From NCBI GenBank assembly GCA_026388545.1, contig JAPLJS010000053.1:23645-87644 (forward strand): DNA of 64,000 bases. Direction: 5' to 3'. This document shows, in pieces, positions 1 to 9,623 of the stretch. Numbering within the stretch: the first letter of the stretch is position 1; each line of letters begins with the position of its first letter. Below the pieces are notes generated by a model that did not search any database, was not told the DNA's origin, and was given only the letters and a program-made list of their open reading frames with translations. This stretch comes from Deltaproteobacteria bacterium. GTDB lineage: Bacteria; Desulfobacterota; Syntrophia; Syntrophales; UBA2185. The translations under genes and the position numbers were made by a program.

Positions 1-1009
1 CAATTCCCGTAAGGGCGCCGCCATAGGGGTCAAGAGCCGAAGGAGAATTGTGCGTCTCTACCTTGAAAACCAGATTGTAGTCATCATTGAATTTTATTAT
101 TCCGGCATTGTCGACAAAAACGGACAGGCACCAGTCATCCTTTCCCAGATGTTCCCTGATCTCCTTCGTGGATCTCCTGATGAAGCTGTCAAAAAGGGAA
201 TCGATTTCCTGAAATATACCACGTTCGTCTTCGTAAATAATCCTGGCGTTGAATATTTTGTGTTTGCAGTGCTCGGACCATGTCTGGGCAAGACATTCCA
301 GTTCGGCATCGGTCATTGTTTCACCAAGGCCCACCTTTCTCCTCTCATCAAGAATCGCCTCATTTCTCAGATAATTCCGGAGAGCCTTCATCTCATCTAA
401 ATTCAGGGCCAGGACACGCTCGTTGCTCTTTTTAAGCAGCATCTCTTCGCTGACATCAAGATCGATTTCTTCAACAGTCAGGTGGTTTTCACCGATAACA
501 CGCGGCACAGAGGAAGGCATCCCCTTCTTCCTGTCCCATGACTTTCCATCAACGATCACGTATCGCTCGATGAGATCATTGGCCAAGAGGCTCGAAGCGA
601 TTCTTTCTGCGTCTTCCCTCCTGATCGGCCCTTCAATCACATATTGCCTTGATGTGTATACCCCGGAAAGCCGGTCCGATACTCTCCTTAAGAGCAATTC
701 GATAGACTCCCTGGCAGTTTTTCCGACGTTATCGGTGACACCGGGCCTGAAACCCACTTCAATCATCCAGTCGAATCGGTCAGCCAGGCCGGTGTTAATT
801 GCAAAATTCTGGATGATCGAATCGGAAAGAGGGCCGCCGGCAACGATTTCCAGCTCCTCGCGTGTCAGGTTTCCATCAATGGTATGGACTTCGATGGTTT
901 TCACTGAATCAACATTGATGTGCAAATGTTCGACAATTCTTTTTTTAATCTTTTCGCCGAGGGCGTCTCTTATCCCTTCCTTGAATCCTATTTCAATCCT
1001 GTCTGCCAT
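1..1009 (-). CDS. purL: Phosphoribosylformylglycinamidine synthase (PurL), N-terminal part, cut by window edge
   Basis: Purine biosynthesis: converts FGAR, glutamine and ATP to FGAM in the cytosol. The minus-strand frame stays open from the ATG at 1009-1007 to base 1, giving about 336 residues. The first ~160 residues look like PurS-type small domains (starting MADRIEIGFKEG), followed by a linker and the PurL core. Visible core motifs are WSEHCKHK near residue 244 and KVETHNSPSALDPYGGA near residue 317, both hallmarks of the FGAM synthase ATP/FGAR site. The PurS-like extension suggests a PurS-PurL fusion. The remaining two thirds lie outside the window. No in-frame stop is seen, so it is probably intact. 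Confidence 0.93.
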   Translation of the reverse strand, partial: MADRIEIGFKEGIRDALGEKIKKRIVEHLHINVDSVKTIEVHTIDGNLTREELEIVAGGPLSDSIIQNFAINTGLADRFDWMIEVGFRPGVTDNVGKTARESIELLLRRVSDRLSGVYTSRQYVIEGPIRREDAERIASSLLANDLIERYVIVDGKSWDRKKGMPSSVPRVIGENHLTVEEIDLDVSEEMLLKKSNERVLALNLDEMKALRNYLRNEAILDERRKVGLGETMTDAELECLAQTWSEHCKHKIFNARIIYEDERGIFQEIDSLFDSFIRRSTKEIREHLGKDDWCLSVFVDNAGIIKFNDDYNLVFKVETHNSPSALDPYGGALTGI

Positions 1010-1301
1010 TTTTTGCTAAGACCTTTTCCCTGCCATGATAATTAAGATAAGTGCGCCGGTAAAATACCAAAAGGCATTTGATAAATCAACCTGGGATTGG
1101 GTTTTTCTCCATGCATTAACTTTTTGCGATAGTATCAAGAACTATCACCTGAAATTTTTTGCGATGAAACAATTGCATAAAATGGTTGAATATGCTAACA
1201 AATTCACCTAACAAGATAGATATAAACGGCCGGCTTAGGTAATAGAGAAACAGTAATCTAAGTGTTTGCACTCTTGGACCTTTTTAAGAAAGGAGATCGC
1301 T

Positions 1302-1694
1302 ATGAAGATATTGGTAGGATATGACGGATCCAGTGCGGCACAGAATGCTTTGGATTTAGCAAGAAAACACGCAAAAGCCTTTGGCGCAGAAGTATATGTG
1401 CTGACCTCCATGGTAAAGGGTACCGAGAGGCAATTGGAAGATATCGAAAGGACCGAAAGCGATCTGGAAGGTATCAAGACTTTTTTTGATAAGGATAGTG
1501 TGCCCTGCAAGATTCACCTGCTGATTCGCGGACTGTCGCCTGGAGAAGACCTTGTTCAATTTGCAAAAGAAAATGAGATTGACGAAATTATTGTCGGTAT
1601 TGAAAAAAAATCAAAAGTCGATAAATTCATCTTTGGCTCTAACGCCCAGTATGTGATTCTCGAAGCCCATTGTCCGGTGGTTACAGTAAAGTGA
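1302..1694 (+). CDS. Universal stress protein (UspA family)
   Basis: A 130-residue single-domain Usp protein. It opens with MKILVGYDGS, the usual first beta strand and phosphate-contacting loop, and ends with a hydrophobic strand (CPVVTVK). The ATP-binding G-2x-G-9x-G-S motif is only partly kept: the first glycine and final GS are present (VGIEKK...FIFGSNAQ), but the second glycine is lysine, so nucleotide binding may be weak. The start is set by AGGAG at 1291-1295 before ATG 1302; an upstream in-frame GTG lacks a ribosome site. It stands alone, 119 bases before the next gene. Role: cytoplasmic stress tolerance (family knowledge). Confidence 0.9.
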   Translation: MKILVGYDGSSAAQNALDLARKHAKAFGAEVYVLTSMVKGTERQLEDIERTESDLEGIKTFFDKDSVPCKIHLLIRGLSPGEDLVQFAKENEIDEIIVGIEKKSKVDKFIFGSNAQYVILEAHCPVVTVK

Positions 1695-1812
1695 ATACGA
1701 GGATGAATCAAAATCACATGGTTACAAAGCATACTATTCAGTCCCGCAGCACGTTTACAAAAGATGAAGGCGTTACTGTCATTCTGTAAATAAGACTAAG
1801 GAGATTTGTTTT

Positions 1813-2748
1813 ATGAAGACAAAGGTTGCTTGTGTCGTAATCAGTTTGCTCTTTTTCGTTTCGCCTGTTTTTTCCATAGCTGCTGATATGCAGATAAGCG
1901 GTCCTGTGGTGAATGAAAAAATAACGGAACCCGAGAACAGGGATTTCTTCAAGAGTGAAGAAAAATCCGAAGTTCGGAATATTTTTGCAAATCAGAGCTT
2001 TGAATTCGGCTTAATGTATCACAAATTCGACTATAAAGAAGACCTGGCTGCTCCCTATAAGAGCACTGAAAACGGGTGGTTGCCTGGTTTCTATCTGGGA
2101 TGGAACTATAATAAAAAAAGTGATGTCTACTCAAAGATATTTTTTGAATTCTCCTTCGGAGATGTCGAATACGACGGGACTACCCAAGCCGGGACACCGA
2201 TAAAATTCTCAGAAGACAATTATCAGTTTCTTTTTCGAGGGGAATGGAACATAGGTTACAATATAGCCATTACAAAAAATATTTCCATCAAGCCGTATGC
2301 AGGATATGGTTATCGATACTGGTCCCGAGGACAGGAAAAAATCACGGCGACCTACACCTCTTATAATGAAAAGTATTACTGGCATTACATTCCCGTAGGT
2401 ATCGGGGCTGATTTTAACATCGGTGAAAGGCTGGTCATTGAACCCAATGTCGGTCTTCGTATAATGTTTTATGGCAAGATGACAGCATACTTCTCTGAAC
2501 TAAACTCTGCCAATGACGATCCTGAGTTCAAATTGGGAAACAGAACCGGGTGGTATGCAGAAATCCCTTTCAGGTACAAGTTCTCCCAATTCTGGTCGGC
2601 TGTCATCAAACCTTGGTATGAATACAGTGAAATCGGTCAAAGTGATTACGTAGAATATACATATAACGGTAGTCGTCACATCGCCTATGAACCAGCAAGC
2701 AGAACACACCAGTATGGACTGAACATTGGGACAGTCTTTTCTTTTTAA
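1813..2748 (+). CDS. Outer-membrane beta-barrel protein
   Basis: A 311-residue secreted protein with a clear Sec signal peptide (lysine start, hydrophobic core, likely cleavage after SIAA near residue 24). The rest alternates aromatic and polar residues as in transmembrane beta strands, is rich in Tyr/Trp/Gly, and ends in phenylalanine (GTVFSF), the usual BAM recognition end. AAGGAG lies upstream of ATG 1813. I do not recognise a specific family; omptin-like or OmpA-type barrels of about ten strands are possible. Function is unknown; a porin or structural role would be a guess. Confidence 0.75.
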   Translation: MKTKVACVVISLLFFVSPVFSIAADMQISGPVVNEKITEPENRDFFKSEEKSEVRNIFANQSFEFGLMYHKFDYKEDLAAPYKSTENGWLPGFYLGWNYNKKSDVYSKIFFEFSFGDVEYDGTTQAGTPIKFSEDNYQFLFRGEWNIGYNIAITKNISIKPYAGYGYRYWSRGQEKITATYTSYNEKYYWHYIPVGIGADFNIGERLVIEPNVGLRIMFYGKMTAYFSELNSANDDPEFKLGNRTGWYAEIPFRYKFSQFWSAVIKPWYEYSEIGQSDYVEYTYNGSRHIAYEPASRTHQYGLNIGTVFSF

Positions 2749-2796
2749 AAGAAAGTATCCACAAAATTGAGAAGTTAAGCGGTCGATTACTCAGTA

Positions 2797-3198
2797 TCAG
2801 GAATGGTTGCCTCCGGTACTGCTCGCACCGGGGGGTGGGGATGCTGCCGTATTACGGCGAAGAATTTTCTTAAAGAGTGCTTTTATGGCGTACCTCATCA
2901 GGGGCCGCGCGTATTTGGCTCCGGCAAGCCAGGCACCGAAGAGAAAGACCAGGTGGGAAAAGCCGTAGGTAACCGGTCCACCAATGGCGACAATCAGAGG
3001 TTCCCGGAAATAGACCGACAGGATGCCCAGGGCCGCCACAGCTGGCCATCCGATGATGTAACTGAATGCGACAAGGCAAAGCCCGATGATCATTCGGGCC
3101 GAGGGTTGCTTCCAGATATCCTTCAGGTCAACCGGGTCCTCCAGGGCCTCCCGAATGAATTTCGTTTGGGCAAGGCGTTCGGCGGCTTTACGAATCAT
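2797..3198 (-). CDS. Small integral membrane protein, unknown function
   Basis: A 133-residue protein with a charged N-terminal helix (to about residue 35), then two to three hydrophobic segments (roughly 36-58, 62-75, 78-95) and a basic, proline-rich tail. No family recognised. It lies 35 bases downstream of the coiled-coil secreted protein at 3234-5303 on the same strand, so the two are probably cotranscribed and may form one envelope complex (inference). It converges with the barrel gene ending at 2748; no clear terminator is seen in the 48 bases between them. Confidence 0.6.
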   Translation of the reverse strand: MIRKAAERLAQTKFIREALEDPVDLKDIWKQPSARMIIGLCLVAFSYIIGWPAVAALGILSVYFREPLIVAIGGPVTYGFSHLVFLFGAWLAGAKYARPLMRYAIKALFKKILRRNTAASPPPGASSTGGNHS

Positions 3199-3233
3199 AG
3201 AATCAGGCTTTTCTCTCTGAAATGCGAGGGTAT

Positions 3234-5303
3234 CTACCGGCTTACGCGAAGAGTCTTGAATACCAGATCCTGCTCCTGCCAGGTCCAGAAAACCTTAGCC
3301 TTGCGCCAATAGACGAAGGGATGGAGCGTCAGTTTCTTGATCGTTTTCATATTAGAAGGGACTTTCTTGAATATGAGTTGCGCCGTCTGCATCATTCTCG
3401 CGTCTATCGGTACTCCACGATTCCCTGCGCTGTACATGGAGATCTTCTCTTCTCCATTCCAGAACACAACCTGCGAGACTTCATGTTCTTTGTCAGCAGC
3501 GTCCGTCAGCCTCGATTTCGCCCAGCGATAGGCTTCGTCGTATATGGCTACATACCGGGTGGCGTCCTCCGTCATGTTCGTCACTTCCACTAAAACAGTG
3601 ATCTCATCGCCCGATGACTTGACACTGATTACCTCGAACATGACGTCCTGCGTATTGGCAGTCCCTATGGCTTTGGGGTTCCGTTTCACCGGCTCCCTGG
3701 CCGGGACAACCTTTTCCGGTTCCGGCGCCCTGGAGGTTTTGCTGTCATCCTCATCCGCCGGAGGGGTGAAACGAGCCAACTTCTTCTTATCGGCAGGGGT
3801 TTTCTTTGTCGGCTTCGGCGTTTCCTTCGTCCCTTCCTCGCCTGTCTCATCCAGAACGGTCCTCACCCGGAAGGCCATTTTCACCCGGACGCTGTCCCCC
3901 TCGTTGATGAAAGATATCAAGCGGACGGAGGTTATACGGGCGTCTGTGACGGCCTGCATGGAAGATTCCGACGTTACCTGGAAATTGGTCACCTCCGTAG
4001 TGGAACTGGAGTGCTGCGTCTTCGCATCGTTCTTCACTTCCGCCAGCTTGTCGATAATTGCCTCTGCGGAAGCCTCAGCGGGGCTCTGGGAACCACGAGC
4101 AGTGGCCAGGGCGGTCTTGATGATAATGGTTTCCCGGACGCGCCGGATTTCATTACGGGCTTTCTGGGCATCCTGGAAGGTCCGATCCGCCGTTTCCTTC
4201 TTCGATTCTACGGCAACCGTATCCTGCGCTGCCTTCTTGGACTGTTCCTCTTTCTTTCTCAGGAGGGATGATTGAGTTTCTTTATCCGACCGGGCAGACG
4301 CAACCTTTTCCTGCAGGGAAGTTATCCTGTCCTGGAACGAGCGGACCTGCTCCTGGAGACCATCTCCGGCGGCAGCGTTCATCTGCGTAGTCTCTTTGAT
4401 CATACTGTAGGCCCGGTTCAAATCAAAATTAGCTGAGGAATAACCGTTCTGCGAAAGAAAGTCATCCAGTTCTTTCCTGGTAGCAATGACAACAGCTTGT
4501 ATATTTCTTGAGCCGGACCCGGACCTGACATGCCCACTTTTTGGAGCCTGGAAGGGGTACAGTTCATAGCGTTTCAGACGCATATATGTTGTACCCTTGT
4601 TCCCCTTTTCCAGTTCGATCCGCATGGGTTCCTCATTGTTCCACTTGGCTGTTCCCTCCTCGATGGCACGGATGAAATCAACGGAAAGGACGGATTCGAT
4701 GACCTTTGTAAATGACTGGATATAGGTGCCCATGTACTGGGCCATGAGAGGGGCCGAGACACGATCTGCTAAACTATCCAGGGTGTGCTTCTTGTCCTTA
4801 AATCCCAGGGTATAGACCACAGCCACGAGCGCCTCCCCCTGTTTTTCCGTCTGGAGCCATTTCTTAAGGGCTTCCTGCTGGGCTTGGATATCCTGGCTGT
4901 AGCGGGCGATCTGGCTGTCCAGATTTTCGATGCCAGATCTTATCGTTTTGATGTTTTTCTGCTGATCCTCCAGTTCCGTTGAGACTGCCTGGAACTGTGT
5001 CGTGACGTCATCACGCCGTTTTTTAGCCCGGATAAACTCCTTGTTTACATCTGAGATGGCTTTCTTATATCCCGAATCTTCCGTCTCCTTTTCATCTTCC
5101 ACGGCGTTCAGATTCGCCTTTTCTTCCTGGGATATGGAGAAGCCTTCCCTGCTGTCCACTTCGGAGCGGATGATCTCTTTGACTTGTTCCCTGGCATCGG
5201 AGCGGAGCGACACCCATCGGCTCAGGGGGACTTGGGCGGAATACCCTTGAAGGGTCAGGAGAAGAGCAAAGATAATAATTAGCGGTATCCGAAACTTATA
5301 CAT
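3234..5303 (-). CDS. Large periplasmic coiled-coil protein, unknown function
   Basis: About 689 residues. The N-terminus is a signal peptide or anchor (MYKFRIPLIIIFALLLTLQG). Next come two long heptad-rich stretches (around residues 70-160 and 300-400, with many Glu/Lys/Gln), a Pro/Lys/Thr-rich low-complexity linker near 470-540, and a compact mixed alpha/beta C-terminus. I chose ATG 5303, where GGGG precedes at a usual distance; a GTG at 5315 would add four residues. It looks like an envelope scaffold, with no enzyme motif. It is followed by the membrane protein at 2797-3198 in an apparent two-gene operon. Confidence 0.65.
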   Translation of the reverse strand: MYKFRIPLIIIFALLLTLQGYSAQVPLSRWVSLRSDAREQVKEIIRSEVDSREGFSISQEEKANLNAVEDEKETEDSGYKKAISDVNKEFIRAKKRRDDVTTQFQAVSTELEDQQKNIKTIRSGIENLDSQIARYSQDIQAQQEALKKWLQTEKQGEALVAVVYTLGFKDKKHTLDSLADRVSAPLMAQYMGTYIQSFTKVIESVLSVDFIRAIEEGTAKWNNEEPMRIELEKGNKGTTYMRLKRYELYPFQAPKSGHVRSGSGSRNIQAVVIATRKELDDFLSQNGYSSANFDLNRAYSMIKETTQMNAAAGDGLQEQVRSFQDRITSLQEKVASARSDKETQSSLLRKKEEQSKKAAQDTVAVESKKETADRTFQDAQKARNEIRRVRETIIIKTALATARGSQSPAEASAEAIIDKLAEVKNDAKTQHSSSTTEVTNFQVTSESSMQAVTDARITSVRLISFINEGDSVRVKMAFRVRTVLDETGEEGTKETPKPTKKTPADKKKLARFTPPADEDDSKTSRAPEPEKVVPAREPVKRNPKAIGTANTQDVMFEVISVKSSGDEITVLVEVTNMTEDATRYVAIYDEAYRWAKSRLTDAADKEHEVSQVVFWNGEEKISMYSAGNRGVPIDARMMQTAQLIFKKVPSNMKTIKKLTLHPFVYWRKAKVFWTWQEQDLVFKTLRVSR

Positions 5304-5406
5304 GAAAGACCCCACTGGATAACATGGTTTTATGTGTTTTGTAATCTAATGAAAAGTCACTCTGTTGTCAAATTATTTTTCGCTTTTAGATATTGTGTAA
5401 TTGATA

Positions 5407-6249
5407 TTATTTTTCTGTTGTCACAAGTTTTTCTGATTTAAGGAAAATCCAGGACACGGTCAATCCACACATGACGGAATTTTTAGTTTTTACTAAAGGA
5501 GAGTCTTCATACACGCTTCCTTGGAGAAAATCCATGCTGACAAAAGCATTAAAGATAAGTTGCTTAAATGCTTTATTCAAACCGACGGTGATTGCGGAGC
5601 CACTGTATCCGCCTCCGGCAGAATAAGAAGGACGCGATGCGGTGGCATAAACCGGTTCGACCGTATAATAATAACGATGGTAATCGCTATTGGCAAACAT
5701 CGGCCCGGCTGATATTCCCAAATTCAAACCGGTATCGGGAATTATATCGTCTTTTTCGAAATTCAGTCTCGGATTAACTACCCAGCCTTCACGACGCACC
5801 GATGAAAAATCCGTCGAAAAAACGGCGCGCACCGGCAAGGCGAGATTCAATTTATAACGATCCTGCTTGTTTTCCAGAAGCTTTATATTGAGAGAAGGGC
5901 CTATTTCGAAAGTAGGATCCAGATCCGGCATGCCGCTGCGGGCAGTATTTTTAGAACTATCAACAGGCACGCTACCGAAAAGGCTGATATCCAACAGAAG
6001 TCTGTCGGTTTTAAAAATGCGTCCCGAAATGCGCTCCCTATCGACTTTAAAAATATCGCCGCGGTAGATAATATACGGATAGGGCAGCAAATAAAGTCTG
6101 CTTTCGTCAGAACCACGGTAATCCGGCATTCGGAGAAGCGCCACTCCCGCACCCAATTCCCAGAGAGGTTTTTCCGCACAGAAAGCGCTTGGAGGTAATA
6201 AAAACCCCAAGATCATTGAAACTACCATCAATCCCCTATAAATGCGCAT
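5407..6249 (-). CDS. MipA/OmpV family outer-membrane protein
   Basis: A 280-residue protein with a signal peptide (cleavage after SAFC-A near residue 24). The mature N-terminus carries the family signature GAGVALLRMPDYRGSDES, and the barrel strands that follow match MipA/OmpV length and spacing. MipA family members are outer-membrane scaffolds or channels. The start lies 16 bases after the stop of the B12 radical SAM gene 6265-7797 on the same strand, so the two form an operon. This is an unusual pairing that may link the radical SAM product to the outer membrane (inference). Confidence 0.82.
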   Translation of the reverse strand: MRIYRGLMVVSMILGFLLPPSAFCAEKPLWELGAGVALLRMPDYRGSDESRLYLLPYPYIIYRGDIFKVDRERISGRIFKTDRLLLDISLFGSVPVDSSKNTARSGMPDLDPTFEIGPSLNIKLLENKQDRYKLNLALPVRAVFSTDFSSVRREGWVVNPRLNFEKDDIIPDTGLNLGISAGPMFANSDYHRYYYTVEPVYATASRPSYSAGGGYSGSAITVGLNKAFKQLIFNAFVSMDFLQGSVYEDSPLVKTKNSVMCGLTVSWIFLKSEKLVTTEK

Positions 6250-6264
6250 ATATACCTCAAATTT

Positions 6265-7797
6265 TTAATTGCCGGGCTCAAACCGGCGCTTTGCCGACCA
6301 GAATGAAGGCAAATGACGAATTAAATACAGAAGACTTCTATGATGTTGCCAAAGACGATGCCGGAATTTCCTGCGCCATTCAGGATCGGAATAAAAGCGT
6401 TTCACGTGCTCATTGTAAAGCAGATCCAACCTCTCTTTTGATGCGATCCCTCTGGGGACAAAAACAAAATTCAGGCAATTCATCAGCCGCCAATCTTCAT
6501 GAAAAGCTCCTTCTTCCCTGATGGTTGACCAGAGCGGAGCACCGGGAAAGGGAGTGAATTTGGACATATTCATGTCGTCCAGCCCCAATGAAATAATAAA
6601 ATCGGAAGTCCGTCGGATCGATTCTTCCGTCTCTCCCGGTAAACCCATCATAAAGAGCCCCTTTGCCCGCAGCCCTGCGGCCTGGATACGTTGTACGGTA
6701 TCACGCACCTCATCGAGCGAAACCCCCGATTTGTGCCTTGCCAGCATTTGCGGGTCCGCCGATTCTATGCCCAGAGAAACCATAAGGCAACCCGCATCCT
6801 TAAGCATTGTGAGCAATTCATCATCCGTATAGCCCACCCTCACAGCACAGTTGAAGTTAATGCCCAACGGATGACGAGCAAGTTTTTCGCAGAGTTCAAC
6901 AATACGCGCTCGGTCCGCTGTAAACAAGTCATCATAAATATTGATATGCCGCACATGAAATCCTGTCCTCAAATATTTCATGTGTTCGTAAATATAAGAA
7001 GCCGAGTTATAACGGAATCCCTTTTTGAAAACGGAACGATCACAGTAAGAGCATTGATACATGCAGCCCCGTGACGTAATCATTGTCGCCCCGGGCGTAT
7101 TGATATAGCTGAACAAAGGCAGATGATAATCGCCGGGAAATCCTTTGAGCTTTTCATAAGCGGGAAAGGGAAGATTGTCCAAATCGGCTATCTGGGGGCG
7201 TGGCTGATTGGTAAGTACCTGGGAATCCTGACGCCACATCAATCCTTTAATTTCCGCGGGGTCAATGCCTTCGGCAAGCTCCGCCATCGTGTGTTCGCCT
7301 TCGCCCGCGCAAAGAAAGTCAAAGGCCGGATAAGCATACAGCAGTTCGCCTTCCAAAGCGGATACATGCACGCCTCCGCAAACGGTTGTTATGTGCGCGG
7401 AGTGTTCCTTGATCTTTTTCGCGATATCCGCGGCGTCAGGAAATGAAGATGTTGTCGCCGAAAATCCGACAATCTGCGGCTGATAATCCAGAATCGCCTT
7501 AACCTGAGTGTTAAGTTCAAAGGAAACACCTGGGCCAAGGCAATCGTAAACAATAACGTCATGCCCCTGTGTTAATAGATAAGAAGCAATGGAAAGCAGC
7601 CCCTGAGGAACCATGCGATTGGCAATATCGGTAATATCACGATGACCGGGAAACCAGTTAAATCCACGCGGATGGACAAGTACAACACGTCTTTTGCCGG
7701 AAATCCCTTTTTTCATGGGCCCAGTGTAAGTAAAATGTCCCTGTGTGTCAAAAGAATTGTAACAAAAATACGGTTCATCCGGTCCATGCGTACTCAT
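6265..7797 (-). CDS. B12-binding-domain radical SAM protein
   Basis: A 510-residue protein with a Rossmann-like B12-type N-domain (RRVVLVHPRGFNWFPGHRD, then VGFSATTSSFPDA and CGGVHVSAL) and a radical SAM barrel whose cluster motif is CMYQCSYC (C-x3-C-x2-C) after MITSRG. A later GIESADPQML/MMGLPGET region is typical of class B enzymes related to BchE and HpnP-type methylases. Such enzymes do methylation, cyclisation or other radical chemistry on lipids and cofactors; the substrate is unknown. The canonical DxHxxG cobalamin motif is not obvious. ATG 7797 lacks a good ribosome site; Met27 (7719) is an alternative. Cotranscribed with the MipA gene. Confidence 0.85.
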   Translation of the reverse strand: MSTHGPDEPYFCYNSFDTQGHFTYTGPMKKGISGKRRVVLVHPRGFNWFPGHRDITDIANRMVPQGLLSIASYLLTQGHDVIVYDCLGPGVSFELNTQVKAILDYQPQIVGFSATTSSFPDAADIAKKIKEHSAHITTVCGGVHVSALEGELLYAYPAFDFLCAGEGEHTMAELAEGIDPAEIKGLMWRQDSQVLTNQPRPQIADLDNLPFPAYEKLKGFPGDYHLPLFSYINTPGATMITSRGCMYQCSYCDRSVFKKGFRYNSASYIYEHMKYLRTGFHVRHINIYDDLFTADRARIVELCEKLARHPLGINFNCAVRVGYTDDELLTMLKDAGCLMVSLGIESADPQMLARHKSGVSLDEVRDTVQRIQAAGLRAKGLFMMGLPGETEESIRRTSDFIISLGLDDMNMSKFTPFPGAPLWSTIREEGAFHEDWRLMNCLNFVFVPRGIASKERLDLLYNEHVKRFYSDPEWRRKFRHRLWQHHRSLLYLIRHLPSFWSAKRRFEPGN

Positions 7798-8086
7798 GAG
7801 TTGATAATCTGTTAAATTGAGCCTTGACTGACTTTACCTACAAAGCCACACAGATGGGGAGCAAAATGTTCTGAGGATTTGCGATTGGAATGATTGGTCA
7901 CAATACGAAGTTCACCGGGAGCCCAATTTCTGGGCGATTCGGTAGAACGGACTTGTTCACAGATGTCTTTCTACCAGGGTCGATCCCTCTTCTTTAAGTT
8001 GCATTTCACACACTCCCTTCCTGTCTTTCCAAAGCTACTTTTAGCGGCATCAACAATATTTCCTCAATATTTCTAATACTTTTATA

Positions 8087-8692
8087 TTACCAAGCGAATC
8101 CAAGACTTCCGGTAACGCCCATGCGATTATCATATTGTACCTGTGCTGTAAAATGCCCCTGCATTGGGAAATAGCCAATGCCCCCTCCAAAAAGTCCATA
8201 TGTCTTGGTTGTTTCTGATTCCGTATAATACCGTCTTGTAACATTCGATTGAGTCAGTTGTATCTCTTCACCCCACGTAAATCCACCCATTCCAAATATA
8301 AAAAACCCGGTATTTTTTATTGGTGCAATTCCAAATTTTCCATACAGTCCAATTTCTTCCCCTTTTTGTCTATTGCCTAAGTCTGTAAAGTCACTATGGG
8401 GACAAGGATAATCGTGCAAACTTGAAGGGGTATCATCTCTATTAAGCGTAAATGGTATACCAAGGCCAAATAAAATATTTACAGCCTGTGTCGTCGTGTA
8501 AGATCCTCCTTCAATACGCATATTGGAAGATTTTGAGTCCCCCCCACCTCCACCTCCCATGACAAAGTAACCTTTTAGTGTCCTCGCTATTGGTTCCTGT
8601 GCAAAAACGACGGAAGGAAGCAATATAAGCATGATTGTGGATAAATGAACGATCATTGTTTGCATATTACGTATTTTACAATACCTCTTCAT
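8087..8692 (-). CDS. Small outer-membrane beta-barrel protein
   Basis: A 201-residue protein with an N-terminal signal peptide ending near VVFAQ (residue ~32), a striking glycine run (MGGGGGGDSKS) just after the first strand, and amphipathic beta strands to a C-terminal tryptophan (GSLGFAW), the expected barrel end. GAGAGGGG precedes ATG 8692. Similar in size to eight-stranded barrels, but no family is recognised. It lies alone between non-coding stretches. Confidence 0.65.
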   Translation of the reverse strand: MKRYCKIRNMQTMIVHLSTIMLILLPSVVFAQEPIARTLKGYFVMGGGGGGDSKSSNMRIEGGSYTTTQAVNILFGLGIPFTLNRDDTPSSLHDYPCPHSDFTDLGNRQKGEEIGLYGKFGIAPIKNTGFFIFGMGGFTWGEEIQLTQSNVTRRYYTESETTKTYGLFGGGIGYFPMQGHFTAQVQYDNRMGVTGSLGFAW

Positions 8693-9175
8693 TGCAAAGT
8701 CCCCTCTCTCTCTTTCATCTGCCCTCTTTTTTTATTTTTATGACCCCACCTTGTTCGCGTTTAACCGTTCAAAAACATAAAACCCCTCTCTCTTTTGAGA
8801 AACGGGCTTTTTTAATATGTCCATGATACCCCTCGAAAATGTTAAAAGGGTTCTGAACTGCATTTGGCATTCACAGTCCGTCAGGTTTTCTTCTATCAAA
8901 ATTAACGTTAGAAATCTACTATGAATATCAGGTATTGTTGATGAACGCTTTCAGTAAGATATACATAGTTGTACTTAATCAGAAGAATACAGTAGCCTTT
9001 TCATGCCTTTGCCTATGTTTTGGGTAGGATCTATGAAATAATAACTTCTTCTCTGCTCCCGTCTTGACCAATATGGAAAGGATTCTCAAATATCGACCCT
9101 CTCCCAATATAGACGTCATATGGCTCTTTTCTCTTGTTGACTATTTGTGTTACATCCATATTTCATCAATCCCCT
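8693..9175. other. Non-coding stretch, nothing recognised
   Basis: About 480 bases of AT-rich DNA between two minus-strand envelope genes. No open frame with a ribosome site, no strong hairpin-plus-T terminator and no repeat shared with the rest of the window were seen. It must hold the promoter of the 8087-8692 gene, but I could not place it with confidence. Confidence 0.5.
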
Positions 9176-9541
9176 TTATTTTGATACAGGCAACTTTTCC
9201 ATTTCGAATAAGTACTCTGGCTGATACCCAAGCGTCCATGGCCCGACAAATACCGGACGTGTAACAAATCGCTGAACGACGACACCATGGCGGATATAGC
9301 AGTCTTTTTTAATTGTTACTTGTTGGCTTTTATATCCCTCTTTCTCCAGAACCAACACTACTGTTTCCCAAGAAAAATTCCGATCCCAATAGTAATACGG
9401 AGTAACACCCAATAAATTGCCTGCTCCCACTGAGACCTTCACGCCGTCTGGCAATGTTTTAATAGTTGTAGAACTCGCACACCCATTTAAAAAGAATGCA
9501 AATATAACCACAAACAAACATCCGCACATTCTCTTTTTCAT
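9176..9541 (-). CDS. Small lipoprotein, PEGA-like
   Basis: A 121-residue lipoprotein with an obvious lipobox (FLNGCASS, Cys near residue 20). The mature part (GVKVSVGAGNLLGVTPYYYWDRN...TVVLVLEKEGYKSQQVTI) resembles PEGA-type repeats that bind or span the envelope. The ATG at 9541 is preferred over the adjacent GTG 9544. Its promoter at 9595-9623 is nearly identical to the one driving the lipid operon in the opposite direction, which suggests co-regulation with that operon. Confidence 0.75.
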   Translation of the reverse strand: MKKRMCGCLFVVIFAFFLNGCASSTTIKTLPDGVKVSVGAGNLLGVTPYYYWDRNFSWETVVLVLEKEGYKSQQVTIKKDCYIRHGVVVQRFVTRPVFVGPWTLGYQPEYLFEMEKLPVSK

Positions 9542-9594
9542 CACATCTCTTTCATAACTTTAAAATTGATAAGGCATTGCTTTTTCACGGTGGG

Positions 9595-9623
9595 AGTATA
9601 TGAAGAAGGGTTTTGTGTGTCAA
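9595..9623 (-). promoter_or_regulatory. Sigma70-type promoter for the lipoprotein gene
   Basis: Read on the minus strand: TTGACA (9623-9618), a 17-base spacer, TATACT (9600-9595). The -35 box is a perfect consensus. The spacer holds CACAA and CCTTCTTC, both shared with the promoter at 9939-9967. The predicted start is about 45 bases before ATG 9541. Confidence 0.8.

Noticed and set aside
423..1019. 198-codon plus-strand open frame
   Set aside because: It is antisense to the purL frame, which has clear family motifs; its own translation is Ser-rich and unrecognisable.
1120..1165. Weak inverted repeat GATAGT/ACTATC upstream of the Usp gene
   Set aside because: Six-base stem only; no second copy or promoter link.
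3544..4275. 243-codon plus-strand open frame
   Set aside because: Antisense to the coiled-coil protein; Ser/Val-rich shadow.
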